DNA of 64,000 nucleotides from Asterias rubens (taxonomy: Eukaryota; Echinodermata; Asteroidea; Forcipulatida; Asteriidae), in NCBI RefSeq assembly GCF_902459465.1, contig NC_047078.1, positions 1,284,691 to 1,348,690 of the forward strand, written 5' to 3'. The first letter of the stretch is position 1; each line of letters starts with the position of its first letter. This document shows, one piece after another, positions 1 to 11,192 of this stretch. The notes beneath the pieces are model-generated. The model did no database searches. It was given only the letters and a program-made list of their open reading frames with translations, and was not told where the DNA came from. The position numbers and the translations under genes are program-made.

Positions 1-960
1 ACCCTAACCCTAACCCTAACCTTAACACAAATCCTAATCCTAACCCTAACCCAAACGCCAAATCCTAATCGTAACCCTAACCCTAACCCTAACCCTAACC
101 CTAACCCTAACCCTAACCCTAACCCTAACCCTAACCCTAACCCTAACCCTAACCATAACCATAACCCTAACCCTAACCCTATTCCTAACTCTAACCCTAA
201 CCCTAACCCAAATCTTAATCCAAACCCATCCCAAACCCCAAATCCTACTCCTAACCCCAACCCTAACCCTAACCCTAACCCTAACCCTAACCCTAACCCT
301 AACCCTAGCCCTAACCCTAACCCTAACCCTAACCTAACCCTAACCCTTACCCTTACCCTTACCCTAATCCCAACCCGATACCCTGACCCTAACCCTAGCC
401 CAAATCCTAACCCTAAACCTAACCCAAAATCCCAACCTCTAACCCAAAATCCCAACCCGAACCCCATTTCCTAACCCTAACCCTAACCCCAAATTCCAAC
501 CATTTCCCCAAATCCATACCCTTAACCCAAAATTTAACCCTAACTCAAAATCTCAACCCTACCCCATAATCCCAACCCTAATCCCAATTCCCAACCCTAA
601 CCCTAAACACCAACCCTAACCACAACCAGCCCTAACCCCACATCCTTACTCTTACCCCAAATCCCATCCCTAAACCAAACCCCAACCCTGTCACAAAATC
701 CTAACCCTGACCCCATATCATAACCTCCTAATCCTTACCACAAATTCTAACCATATTAAGACCAAAATCACAAACCCCAACCACTATAACCCAAAATCTC
801 ACCTTAGCCACAAATCATAATTCTCACCCCCATTCCTAACCCTATCTCCAAATTCCAACCCTACCCCATCCAACGCTAACCCCAACAACGCTTACCCCCA
901 TCCTAATCCTAAACGCCAATTCCAAACGCGATAACCCCAAATCCTAACCCGAACCCTTAA
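1..960. repeat. Telomeric (CCCTAA)n repeat grading into degenerate subtelomere
   Basis: Nearly pure CCCTAA units fill about 1-350, with a few interruptions such as CCCAAA, CCTAGC and CCCTTA. Decayed variants (CCCAAATC, CCCAATC) continue to about 960. CCCTAA on the + strand at the left end is the strand expected for a left chromosome terminus with TTAGGG telomeres, the usual animal type. The gradual decay inward is typical of a true end rather than an internal telomere island. Open frames here, such as 46-234 on the minus strand, are only translated repeat. Confidence 0.95.
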
Positions 961-1630
961 AAAAAAAACGAAGTTCACTCGGTTTATTTTAGGGAATTGC
1001 CTCCCAAATTTCCCCCCCCCCCCCGCGCTTCTTTCTTTTCGTAAAAAGGTTTTAGACAAACTATTTTCAAGATTTTGTGATAAAGCCATAACATTGATAC
1101 CCCGTAAATTAATAACTAAAAGGGTCGCTCTTTTTCGTTCTTTTCACTCTCCCTGAGCACCAGCAGGTTAACGCTGCAGAGTAACAGTCTTTATGTCAAA
1201 GAAAGCAAGTTTGTGACCAAAATTCACAAAACTCTGTATCTCACATTATTATTTTGAAGGCTAAAAATACTCGCTGATTTTGTCCTTACTGCATGCTGAT
1301 TATTACACCATGCAATGTGCTTGTTTTGTTGGTTCGTTTGTTTGTTTGTTTGTTTCAATTTCAAATCACAATAACTAATCATAAAACATACAAGCAAACA
1401 TCCCAAATTCACTATCGCATACCCCCTCCTAATAAATAAGGCAGTATATCCAACGTGAAACATTTATTTTTCTCAAAGTGAGTTTTTTTATTATACATTT
1501 CCACCAAACCTGCGTTGCGTTATCGTTAGCCAATCAGATTCAGTATAGACATTGTTAACGCACACCTGTTCTAGACATTCCTTGGACTGGGTTGATGTGG
1601 AATGCCAACCTATTGAAGATCTTCATTGTA
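961..1630. other. Subtelomeric spacer, no gene seen
   Basis: AT-rich unique-looking sequence with a C run near 1010-1024 and a short GTTT repeat near 1335-1356. No exon with splice sites or coding signal was found on either strand. Confidence 0.5.
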
Positions 1631-1634
1631 CAGT

Positions 1635-1731
1635 ATGCAAATGAGGTGTTTTGGCGCTCACACTGTTCGAAGAAGACTGGTTGTGGAAAATTACTGCACA
1701 TCTCGGCCATTGCGTTTCGAGGAGAGCAGCA
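1635..1731 (+). promoter_or_regulatory. Octamer and E2F-like motifs before an ATG
   Basis: A perfect octamer ATGCAAAT lies at 1635-1642 and an E2F-like TTTTGGCGC at 1649-1657. An ATG in good context (GCAGCATGG) follows at 1731, but its frame closes after 18 codons. In animals octamer and E2F sites are common at cell-cycle promoters. That this is a promoter of the exon-like blocks downstream is inference. An alternative frame starting at 1651 stays open to 2034, but I see no supporting splice signal. Confidence 0.3.
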
Positions 1732-2418
1732 TGGCGGCCGTGGGGACATCTCAGCTCATCGTGGGACTTGGACTTCGCCTTTTCTGATGAACTTTACTTG
1801 CAAAAACTATCAAAATTCTTACCAAAGCTGGCCATGTGCATTCAGAAATTATTTCAACACATGCTGGTTCACTTTTTAAAACAATTTAGTGTGACATTCT
1901 TGAGAAAAACTCGGTCAAAATTTCGGCAAGAAATGAACCTGTGCTTTTTGTCAGGCAAGCCACGTGAACCACGTGCGTTTTGCCAACAAGCCATGTCTGT
2001 GAAGTGCTTTGTGAGGCCAGATAAAAACTTTTGACTCCGTCAAAACTGCAGCACATTATTTGAAACATAATTCACAGTGTTGAACCCTTCATCACAGTAT
2101 TATGGGTTCCTTGAAGTACTCTATTTCGACTACAGAGACTTTTACAAGCAAATTGATTAAGTCTGTGTCGAGATTTGGGAGTGGCCGTTCCTCCGTTGAG
2201 CCATCGTAATACAGTATACTACAAAGAAAACTTCATGACCAAAGCCGAAAATTTGTCATATGCACCGACATCCGCTAAGGTAAACATATTTTGAGAGCCT
2301 TCCTTAAACAAAATCACCACAAAGTAGTTGTCTTTTAACTGACTCCATTTTGTCCAATAAAGTGACTAAGTTTAGACCTAAAACTGTAGCATTTATAGGT
2401 TTATTTTTTTCTCAACAG

Positions 2419-2587
2419 CGTCGGTGAAGAAAATGACCGGGAAGTCAGCGGTGCGCGCGGTGGACCGAGACGGGGGAACAACGAAGCGGAGATCCACCCA
2501 GCCAGTGCCGTCCATCCAGCGGGCTGCGGGACGAGGGAACTTCATTCTACTGCCGTCTCTCATCAGCTCAGAGTCTTCAAGCGACAG
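2419..2587 (+). CDS. Probable internal exon, unrecognised Ser/Arg-rich protein
   Basis: A GC-rich block is flanked by a strong acceptor (TTTTTCTCAACAG) and a consensus donor (GTAAGA). Entering with two bases, it is open throughout and encodes about 55 residues: a basic N-terminal half (KKMTGKSAVRAVDRDG, then KRRSTQPVPS) and a Ser-rich end (LISSESSSD). It leaves in phase 2. A second frame is also open across it, so the reading frame is not certain. The composition recalls disordered chromatin or mitotic proteins, but I do not recognise a family. The next block at 3117 does not continue this frame, so the gene model is incomplete. Confidence 0.45.
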
Positions 2588-3116
2588 GTAAGAACAAACT
2601 GAGATTAAAATCATTACCCTTTCTTCAAAAACAGTGTTTTGTTCTCACAAGTTATATTTTGTTCGGGAAAAAATTTCCGTATCCTGCCACCACCTTTTAT
2701 TTTTTAACTTGTTATTTAAAAAAAGAAAAAAATTAATCTCAATTTAGATGTTCCTTTTTTGTATAAAAAAATGATAAAAGTGAAGGCAGAAAATAAAATT
2801 CTTTCCTTTTTGAGTTTTGTTGCCTCAAAAATTACTTCATTATCTCTAAATACTTTTCCCTTGGAAAGTTATCCCCCCAATAAAACTTTAATTTTTGCTC
2901 AAAATTGTATTTCCTTAAAATATGGTTTGTTTTTCCGTCAGGAAAAAAAAAATTCATTCAGTCGAAATATTATTTTGTCACTGGAATGAAATAGTTTGTT
3001 TTGAGGGAAATAACTTCATTCCAGGGAATGAAAGGAATAGAATCTGGAGGATTTTTATTAAATAATTATTAAATTTGTTTGGTCTAATTAATGTTTTTTT
3101 AACTTTCACTTGATAG

Positions 3117-3235
3117 CTTCTCCGTCTGAGAGACATGTGAAACCAGATGGCAGTAGAGTATCTATGGATATGTGGTTTGTGGACGAACAGTGGAGTCATC
3201 GCCTGAGTCTTCGCTGGAGTCATCGCCGGATTCAG
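3117..3235 (+). CDS. Possible exon, frame unresolved
   Basis: An acceptor-like TTTCACTTGATAG and a consensus donor GTAAGG bound 119 bases. Only the frame entered with two bases is fully open (39 codons beginning SPSERHVKPDGS). That does not match the phase-2 exit of the block at 2419-2587, where splicing would stop after four codons. The two blocks may belong to alternative transcripts, an intermediate exon may be missing, or one may be non-coding. Confidence 0.25.
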
Positions 3236-5040
3236 GTAAGGAAAACTTGGCAAAATCCGACCTCCACTCTAGTCAAGTTTGCTCAAGTGTAATTCTCCTC
3301 TTTGATAGAAAATTAGCTTTTATGGCCTTAATTGCCATACTACTAAACATTTTAAGAAGAACAGTAGAGAACAAATCCAAGACAAGTTTCAGAAAGGCTA
3401 CAACAGACCAAACTATTTGTCAACACTACAAAGTAGCATACATCCCCAAAGGCCCCCCCCCCATACAAACTCAATGGAAGAACAAATCATCGGAACTACA
3501 TCGGAGGCACAGAATATATTTTGGGTTGAACCCATAAACAGTCAACGTAACAGCTAAATAACAGCTAGGTAGTTTCACTAGGCAGTTTTATAATGTTGGA
3601 CCATTACCCCTTGCAACCCCCCCCCCCCCCACAAACAATTTTAATCACTTGAGCAACTTGTAATACAGACATACAAAAACTAACTTTTTCAAAAGTTTTG
3701 GAAAAAAAAAAAAAAATATGATTAAAAATGAATTTGACTTGAAAGAAAAACAAGTTTAGAAAAATAAAACAATAAAAACAATTACTGATAAAAACTTTTA
3801 AAAAAAGAAGACAACAAATTAAATGCAATAATAGTGGAGGTCGGAAAATGCAAGTTGTCCTTAATCAAGACCAAGACAAGACGAAGACATCGAAGTGTAA
3901 GAGGAGATCTAACCCGTTCTCTTGCAGAGTCCCACCCCTCGTACCACCCCTTCCCCTCCAAGATGTTCTGCGATCTTGTTGATGTTGTCCTTAATAATTG
4001 TGTAGCTTTCAAGGGGACGTCGCATTGTCTTTGGTATTTCTTGATTTGCATATTGGTCGAAGCCAATGATGCTTTTTAATTAGGAGACTTTTCTGGAAAT
4101 TTCTGGCGGGGGTTGATACTTCAAGTCATCAGTTGTCATGTTTATCTATAAGTTGTCATAACGTTTAAATAAACAAAAGATTTGTAATTCAAATAGGCCT
4201 AAATAATATGCTTTTCTAACTAATTTTCAATATCGTCTCAAAAAAGATAAGCATGTGGGGGGGGGTCTTTAACTTAAGCTGCAGCGCAGACCTATTAACT
4301 GTAAGCACAAAGTGACCCTCAACAATAAGAAATAGTCTAATGCTTGACATGTAGTCAAATAATCATCAAGTCCAATCAGCATTCATTTGATGGTATGTTT
4401 AATTTAGGAGTAATAAATATATAATTTAGAACATCTAAATTAATATTTATGCCTAATAACAGCAATACATCAAATCTGAATTGCAGACATGTTTAACTTA
4501 AAGAGCATAAAGTTTAGTAAATTCAAATTTAGTAAAGTAAATAAAAAAATATATGTCACCCTCAAACAGATTAAAGTTCAACTTAAAGAAAAAAGATTTG
4601 AAGATTTGACGTTTGATTTAGGAAATTTAAATATATAATTTAGACATTAGCTAAATTAATATTTAAATAATCCTAATAATATCAGCATTCAATTCTGAAT
4701 GTTGGACATTTTTGATAAAGCATGACAACAAAGTTTAAGTCAAAATGATAAATAAACGAAATTGTTGTATCCCTTCTTACTTAGATAAAAAAAAAAAAGG
4801 AAAACTTGTAAGAAATACAAGTTTCGTTTAAAGCTGTAGTCCTGAAATGCAAATGAGTTTCATTATTATTTCTTGTAGGGCTCATTACAAATACTTTTTG
4901 TAAAATATAAATCGATCATTTTGTGAGCGCTGCATAAAAAAACGAAAAAAGTGAAGAAAGAAGAAAACAAAGAACTCAACACAAGAGAGGAGAAGATAAA
5001 AAATACAAAGATAAGAGAAGAGGGAAAGGAGCAAGCCAAG
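3236..5040. other. AT-rich interval with a decayed direct duplication
   Basis: No coding signal. About 4387-4550 and 4610-4760 are diverged direct copies sharing ATATATAATTTAGA and CTAAATTAATATTTA. Homopolymer runs occur at about 3619-3631 (C) and 3703-3716 (A). Confidence 0.4.
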
Positions 5041-5050
5041 AGCAGACTTC

Positions 5051-5178
5051 AGCAGCCGATTTCACAAAACTTTATGTAACTGCGTAAGTCCACTTGCAGG
5101 ACATCTATGGCGCAACTTACGGCATAAACGTTGTGCAAGTAGACTAACGCAATTGCGTAAAGTTTCGTGAAATCGGCT
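5051..5178. mobile_element. Fold-back MITE with CCGATTTCACAAAACTTT ends
   Basis: The left end CCGATTTCACAAAACTTT pairs with the right end AAAGTTTCGTGAAATCGG, with partly complementary interior (GTAACTGCGTAAG near the left, AATTGCGTAAAG on the right). There is no coding capacity. This is the pattern of a short non-autonomous DNA transposon. Confidence 0.65.
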
Positions 5179-5738
5179 ATAGTGAGGTAAGTATGAATGG
5201 TAAGACAGAAAGGCCTAGAGTATTTAGTAAAGGCCTAGAGATAAGACTAACTCTCTATTCTTTCAGCAGGTGTCCTGGTACAGGTTAAGTATAAGGTGTG
5301 ACTGGTGTAGTGCTTAGTCTTGATTCAAGATGCTCAATCTCATTTGCTTTGCAGCGCCACATTGTAATGACAGTAAAAAAAAAAAATGCCTTGAATGAAA
5401 AAAATCTGATGTCTTGAATAAAAACTAAGAACTATGCCGTCACTAGACTTTGAGTAGATGCTGAAGTCTCTGCCTCTGATGTCTCTGATGATGAGTGAGC
5501 CGGAGGTCAGTGAGGTCAAGGGTCGCAGTAAAGGGCAAGTTTAACATCATAGGTTAAGTATGGGTAAGAATGCTAACCATTTTCTCCACAGGGCTAACCA
5601 AACTTTATCTCCCAGCAGGTTTTTAAAAATAAATTCTCCATGTACCTCCTAACCTTTCTTTTCAGCCTTTACCTGTAGCCTCTAACATGTCTAATCCACT
5701 CTCTTTTTGTTTTGTCTTCCACAGTGTCCTGTTCTTCC

Positions 5739-5979
5739 TAGTCTTGGCCCAAGACTATAGTGCTCGATATTGGATAGTGTACTACGCGCAGTTGTAAATC
5801 GCTAAAGCGCGCCCTCTACGGTATGATTTCATTTACTGGCTAGCTTGAAATCTAGTAGCTTGCCAGTATAGTCTAGATTTCAAGCTCGCCAATAAATTAA
5901 ATCATACTGTAAAGGGAGCGCTTTACAACTGCCCACATGTACACTGTCCAATATCGAGCACTATCTTGGGCCAAGACTA
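5739..5979. mobile_element. Fold-back MITE, TAGTCTTGG ends, 9-bp target duplication
   Basis: The element begins TAGTCTTGGCCCAAGACTAT and ends with the inverted CCAAGACTA. The arms stay complementary for dozens of bases (GTGCTCGATATTGGA against TCCAATATCGAGCAC). The flanks repeat TGTTCTTCC at 5730-5738 and 5980-5988, a 9-bp target-site duplication. A 9-bp duplication is typical of Mutator-like elements, but the superfamily is inference. The element at 7914-8187 shares the ends and the duplication length. Confidence 0.85.
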
Positions 5980-6596
5980 TGTTCTTCCCAAATCGGATTT
6001 TGTATCAGGTTAAGTATTAGGTAAAATATGTTTGAGGTTGATCAAGAAATACTCGATCCCTTCGCAGCTACAGTTTTGAGTGTAATACAAATTTTGACGT
6101 CACAGCCCTGTTTTTGCTGAGAATGTTTCGCAGGAGTTGAGCTCAGTCTAACTCTTTCGAATTATTCCTTGCAAATGTGTGACGTCAAAACTTGTACCGC
6201 AATCGCATTTACAGGAAGTATGAACCGAGCTTAACCATGTTTGTGTTTTCCACTTTCTATTAACAGCTATTCCAAAGTAGATGTTGTGGCAAGGAATCGT
6301 GCACTGATGGCATCTCTTGGCCACTGTACACGACATTATTGGTAAAGTATTGGGCACTTTCTGAGGTAACAGATAGAACCAATGTTGAAGGCAAAGTTCT
6401 AGACTTCATTTCTATCAATCTTAAATTCAATCTTGCATTCAAGCCTTGATTTATTTTTTTCTGAAAGACCCGACTCCATCTGTTCATCTACTCTGGTACA
6501 AAAAAAAACATGTCAAATCAATATGGTGAACCTTACTTTTGCTAATTGATGTGATCTCAAAATGCTAACTTTTCTAGATGTAAGTTTTTCTTCCAG

Positions 6597-6686
6597 GAAG
6601 CAGATTATCGGTTCTTTCTGAAGATGATAAAGAAGTCTGTGCTGACATTGTAAGAGTGTTGATGGATGATGACTACAAAAGGTTTG
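6597..6686 (+). CDS. Probable exon, unrecognised acidic peptide
   Basis: A good acceptor (TTTTTCTTCCAG) precedes a frame entered with two bases and encoding a protein-like run: SRLSVLSEDDKEVCADIV followed by RVLMDDDYKRF. A GTAATG donor follows at 6687 (exit phase 1); GTTTGG at 6682 is a weaker alternative. It probably belongs to the same unresolved + strand gene as 2419-2587, but the joining exons were not identified. A further acceptor (TTGCAACAG) at 7537 opens a block readable in all three frames with no clear donor, so it is not called. Confidence 0.4.
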
Positions 6687-6715
6687 GTAATGTATCAAGT
6701 TTTTACAAGTTAAGG

Positions 6716-6866
6716 CCCGGTCACACAGGCCCCGATAATGCGAACGAAAACAAGAACGATTGGTTGAAATGCTCCGCGCAGAACACCCACGCTCATTCAA
6801 CAAATCGAGTGCGTGCATTTTTATCGTTCTCATTTTCGTTCTCATTAGCGGGTCTTGTGTGACCGA
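6716..6866. mobile_element. MITE with GGTCACAC ends, copy 1
   Basis: The left end GGCCCGGTCACACAGGCCC pairs with GGGTCTTGTGTGACCGACC on the right. The interior holds complementary runs (GAACGATTGGTTGAA against TTCAACAAATCGAG). A second copy of the same family lies at 21373-21562 with the same internal motifs (GCTCATTCAACNAATCGAG and GTGCATTTTTATCGTTCTC). Confidence 0.7.
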
Positions 6867-7095
6867 CCTTTTACTTGTGAAGAAAGAACTTTAAAAATCT
6901 AAACATCAGTTTATCCTTGAAAATATACTTTAGCCTATCCTTTTAAAGGGAAAAAAAAACAGTGTTTGAATCCCGCAAACAAATTTCTTAAGGAGTATCT
7001 ATGGACAGAGGCAAACAGTTTAGTAAAAACAAGCAGCCAAATACTTGTAACATTTGGGATTGGACATCCATGGACAACCTTCAAAACCATAGAGT

Positions 7096-7165
7096 TAAAA
7101 ACAACTTGAGAATGAAACAACTTGAGCACTTAAAAGCAAGTTGTTTCATTCTCAAGTTGTTTTTA
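7096..7165. repeat. Perfect 29-bp hairpin with a 12-nt loop
   Basis: Bases 7096-7124 are the exact reverse complement of 7137-7165, separated by a 12-base loop. A transcript would form an unbroken 29-bp stem in a 70-nt hairpin, the size of an animal pre-microRNA. A perfect stem is more typical of a recent inverted duplication or a small-RNA source than of a conserved microRNA. I do not recognise the arm sequence. Confidence 0.6.
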
Positions 7166-7601
7166 CAAAGTTCTGTTCTGAACAATCACCCAAAACTGCA
7201 ACCCTTCCTGAAGCAATTGAAGTAGGCTCTTCTTGCAATTGAATTTTTCACAAACAAAATTTATGAACTCATGGTAACAAATTGATCTGTGTCTTCTTTT
7301 CTGTTCCCTCATAGTTGAGAAGTCTTTGGTAGAGTGGTGACTACAACAGAGCTGTTTGGATGGAGACCACCGATGCATCGGTGGAATTACAGTGAGTGCA
7401 TACCATCTGGGGTTCAGCGGGCAGCTTGACTGAAGGCTACTTTCTGTTGTGTTGTTGCAAGGACACAGATGTAAATACTTAAAGACAAACCACTTGGTAA
7501 GTTTGAAAAAATTAGTCCTAAGCATTTCTTGCAACAGAGTCCAGCTTTCTCCAGAAGACGATCAAAGTACACCGATCAAAACATCGAGTTGTCAGCAACC
7601 A

Positions 7602-7836
7602 CCAAGGCCACGTTTCATAAAGCTGCTTAGCACAAAAATCTGCTTATCATGAAATTTTTGCCTCGATAAAAGTAGGATTACCAACCGAATTTCCACATAA
7701 TTTTCAAGATAAGCAAACAACAGCTGAACACCAGTATCAAGCAATAGGCAACGAATGGAAATTTGGTTGGTAAGAGGAAGAAATTTCATACCAAGCAAAT
7801 TTTCGTGCTCAGCAACTCTATGAAATTTGGCCCAGT
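7602..7836. mobile_element. GGGCCCAATTTCATA-family fold-back MITE
   Basis: This is one copy of the most frequent fold-back family in the window. The consensus begins GGGCCCAATTTCATAAAGCT and continues GCTTAGCACAAAAATTTGC, with a long interior that is nearly a mirror complement (GGATTACCAACCAAATTTCC on the left, GGAAATTTGGTTGGTAATCC on the right). Here the outermost bases have decayed to GGCCACGTTTCATAAAGC and GAAATTTGGCCC. Confidence 0.75.
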
Positions 7837-7913
7837 TCTTAACAGAACCAACACTACTTTAAAGAGATTCACACATGGTGCTACCGCAAACTTCACCTGA
7901 TTAAACTCCCACC

Positions 7914-8187
7914 TAGTCTTGGTTCCAAGACCATTGGTGTTGCGTGGTCACACACAACCAACATTCCGATCTATATGCACAGCAAATTGTACACGCTTGT
8001 AATAAATGCACAAAGATGGGGCTTTGTGTTTCTGATTCCAAGACCGGATATGTCGTTGAGGGAAAAGAACACTAGTCACAGCGCCCTCTTTGTTCATTCA
8101 TTACAAGCCTGTACAGTTTGCTGTGCATAGATCGGAACGTTGGTTGTGTATGACCGCGCAACACCAATGGTCTTGGAACCAAGACTA
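7914..8187. mobile_element. Fold-back MITE, TAGTCTTGG ends, 9-bp target duplication (copy 2)
   Basis: It starts TAGTCTTGGTTCCAAGACCA and ends TGGTCTTGGAACCAAGACTA. The flanks repeat ACTCCCACC at 7905-7913 and 8188-8196. The interior arms differ in sequence from the copy at 5739-5979, so the two share only terminal signature and target-duplication length. The interior contains ATAGATCGGAACGTTGGTTG and its diverged complement. Confidence 0.85.
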
Positions 8188-8394
8188 ACTCCCACCATGC
8201 AAGGTTTCAAATCCTACTTTGACGTGTTTGAAGAGAAGAATCGGCAAATTTTGCAAAAGAGTTAAAGGTTTAAAATTTCATTTGTTCCGGCTATTCTCTG
8301 TGAAAACTAAGTCGAGATTTTTAAGATTTTTTTAATTTAAAACCACATCAACAACAAAGTGAATGTTGTGTCATGTGAGTTGAAGAGCTGATCT

Positions 8395-8638
8395 GGGCCC
8401 AATTACATTGAGCTGCTTAGCACAAAAAAATTGCTTAGCATGAAACTTCTACCTTGATAAAAACGGGGATTACAAACAAAAATTCCATTTGTTGCATATT
8501 TCTTGTTACTCGTATTCAGCTGTTGTTTGCTTATCCTGAAAATCATGTGGAAATTTGGTTGGTAATCCTGTTTTTATCAAAGAAGAAATTTCATGCTGAG
8601 CAAATTTTTGTGCTTAGCAGCTCTTTGAAATTGGGCCC
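8395..8638. mobile_element. GGGCCCAATTTCATA-family fold-back MITE
   Basis: A near-complete copy, with GGGCCC at 8395 and GGGCCCC at about 8633. The inner arms GATTACAAACAAAAATTCC and GGAAATTTGGTTGGTAATCC are diverged complements. Confidence 0.8.
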
Positions 8639-8804
8639 CGAGCTTGGGAAGAACACATTCAGTCTGTCCTTCTTCTAAGAACAACTGATATTGTATTAAA
8701 AGATTTCATGAAAGTTCATTTTTTTATTTATTTTTAATTCCCTTCCGCAGATTGAGACGATGACCTTAAAGATAACATACACCCAACCTTGAGGCTCATC
8801 ACTG

Positions 8805-9305
8805 CTTTTTAGACTGTGCCAATAGCTGAGGAATGACTGCATAAGTCTAGCCAGATGATTCTTCACTATCAATTCAACCGCCGTTCAAGTGGCATACACT
8901 ATGCATTTCAGACTTTGTACCATCAGCTGAAAGACTGTGTGAAGTCTACCCAGATGATTTTTCCGCTGCATGTTGAACCATTGAAGTGACCTAGGGATCA
9001 GCGTAAAGGCATACCAAATTTGTTAGACTTTGTGCCACCAGCTGAACGAGATTGCGTCAAGTCTTGCCAGGTGACACTCATTGACAAGTTCAACCATTCA
9101 ACTCATGTAGGGCATGTAGGGATGTTGAGGAGACCAAAGAATTAAACTTTTTGTAAGATGTGCCACCATCTAAAGGTCTTAAGACTCTGCTACAAGTTCA
9201 ATCATTGGTTGTTTGGTCTACATGGACAACACGTTTTAGACTGCCACCAACTGACAATAGTTTAAAGTCTAGCCATATGATTCCCCACATGTTCAACTGG
9301 AACAA
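8805..9305. repeat. Degenerate tandem repeat, period about 85-120 bp
   Basis: About five diverged copies of a unit containing TTAGACTTTGTGCCACCAGC, then a gap, then AAGTCTAGCCAGATGATTC, then GTTCAACC. Copies begin near 8808, 8910, 9030, 9150 and 9236. It follows a strong acceptor-like tract (CTTCCGCAG at about 8750). It could be the 3' untranslated part of the unresolved upstream gene or simple non-coding repeat. Confidence 0.5.
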
Positions 9306-9455
9306 GCAGGATCATTACAGCACCTTACTGGATCAAGACACTTGAAGAGAGGAGCTTAGGCTACATGTATGTCTGAGTTTGTGACTGCAGCTTCATGTAT
9401 GGTTGTGGCTGTTGCTATGGCGTCGTGCTTAAATGCACATAGTCACTTGATATCG

Positions 9456-9645
9456 GGGCTCAATTTCATAAAGCCTGTAAGCACAAAACTGTGCTAAGCA
9501 GTAAGCACAGAAAAATCTTGCTTAGCAGAGACTGGGTAGCAGCCAAAATTCCACAAAGTTTAAATTTTTGCAACTGGTGCCGCACTTGTTTTTTGCTAAG
9601 AAGAACTTTCTGCTTCACAGCTTTATGAAGTTGGACTAAAGGTCA
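9456..9645. mobile_element. Diverged GGGCCCAATTTCATA-family relative
   Basis: GGGGCTCAATTTCATAAAGC, then CTGTGCTAAGCAGTAAGCAC on the left, and CAGCTTTATGAAGTTGGAC on the right. It has a shorter interior than the full-length family. Confidence 0.5.
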
Positions 9646-10250
9646 CAGTCGCATTCGAAGCCACCATGGAGCAATCAACTACATGTAGAGGTTTATTGCT
9701 CCATGGCAGCCACTTGCCCCAATGTAACATTTAGTAAATAAGTTTTTCTTGAATCCATCAAACTCAAATGCCATCGTACAATGTAGCCCGGTACTTGCAT
9801 CATTTGGTTAAATAAAATTGGCACGCCTGGCTCATAAATTACATTCTAGTACAATACCCTTGGACTTTGATGGATTCACAGTAGTTAGAAAGACAACTTT
9901 AAAGAGCAGCTTTTGTCTTTAGAAACAATCAAAATCCGAGGTTACCCAAAATGTAAAAGTGCACTTTATGCAGTGTTATTGGCTCAATGAAACTTTTTGA
10001 TAAAACAAAAATCACATTCTTTGCAAGCTTTACCACTCGTACAAAATTGTTTACTAAGGAGCCCAGCTTTTAGAATTAATTGCTTGGTTGAGATTAAAAT
10101 CAAATTCACAAAGTCTTTTTTTTAGAAACCAAGGCAAGAAATGCTATGAATATTAAATAATGTTTAGTAGGCCAAATGAAAAAAAACAGTTTTTATAATA
10201 ATTTCTTTGATAAGGGTAAACAACTGAACAGACAAAATATTGCCCATGCT

Positions 10251-10660
10251 GGGCCCAATTTCATAAAGTCTATAAGCACACAAATTTGCTTAGCATGAAA
10301 TTTCTTCCTTAATAAAAACAGGATTACCAACCAAATTTCCACAAGATTTTCAGGATAAGCAAACAACAGCTGAATGGCAGTAAAAAGAAATATGCAACAA
10401 ATTAAAATTTGGTTGGTAATCTTGTTTTTATCAAGGAAGAAATTTCATGCTAAGCAAATCTTCTGGGCCCAAATTCATAAAGCTACATGTTTTTTTAAAG
10501 CAGAAAATACTGCTGATGCTAAGCAAAAAGTGGGTGGGGCACCAGTCACACAATGCAAACTGCATGGACTTTTGGCAGGTAACCAGTTTCTGCTAAGCAA
10601 TATTTTGTGGTGCTTAGCAAGTTTTTGTGTTTACAGGCTTTATGGAATTGACCCTGTTCT
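10251..10660. mobile_element. Two adjacent GGGCCCAATTTCATA-family elements
   Basis: A long-form copy runs from 10251 to about 10466. A short-form copy starts at about 10466 with GGGCCCAAATTCATAAAGC and closes near 10655 with GGCTTTATGGAATTGACCC. The shared boundary suggests one inserted at the edge of the other. Confidence 0.65.
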
Positions 10661-10950
10661 TTTGACTGAATTCAACTAAATGACCTGAACTTGGCTTTTA
10701 AAATGGCTTTTAAATTAGTGTATACAACTACATTGAATCATGGTAAACTTTCAATTAAATTTTCAAACAATAGTTGTCAAACAAATTTCAGCACCAACCA
10801 CTATTCAATCTGGGCATTGCATTTTAAATGTATAATTTAACGAGACATGTATTTTGTCTACTAGTACTAGCGCTAAAAAATAAAGTCACTTATATTATTA
10901 ACAGGTAATATTATTGTTGAGCTGAAATCAAAATTTAGTAATATCGTTTT

Positions 10951-11192
10951 AGACAGGCGCTCCATGGAGTCATACCGAACCAAATTCTGAATTAAGTACA
11001 TGAAAAGATCAACGTCTGAAACAAGTAGGAGTGACTCTGGAGCGCATTGTTTCAGATGTAGATCTTGTCATGAGCCCAACTTAATGTCAATGTACATGTT
11101 ATGTCCGCCTGATGAAACCAAAATTTAATTGGGTCGACCCAGAGTCGCTCCTAATCTATTTGGTTCGGAGTCTGGAGGGCCTGTCTGAACCG
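10951..11192. mobile_element. Fold-back MITE with AGACAGGC ends
   Basis: The left AGACAGGCGCTCCATGGAGT and ACCGAACCAAATTC pair with the right ATTTGGTTCGGAGTCTGGAG and GGGCCTGTCT. An internal GTAGGAGTGACTCTGGAGCG matches CCAGAGTCGCTCCTA on the other arm. Confidence 0.65.

Noticed and set aside
46-234. Open frame of alternating Arg and Val
   Set aside because: It is the telomere repeat translated on the minus strand.
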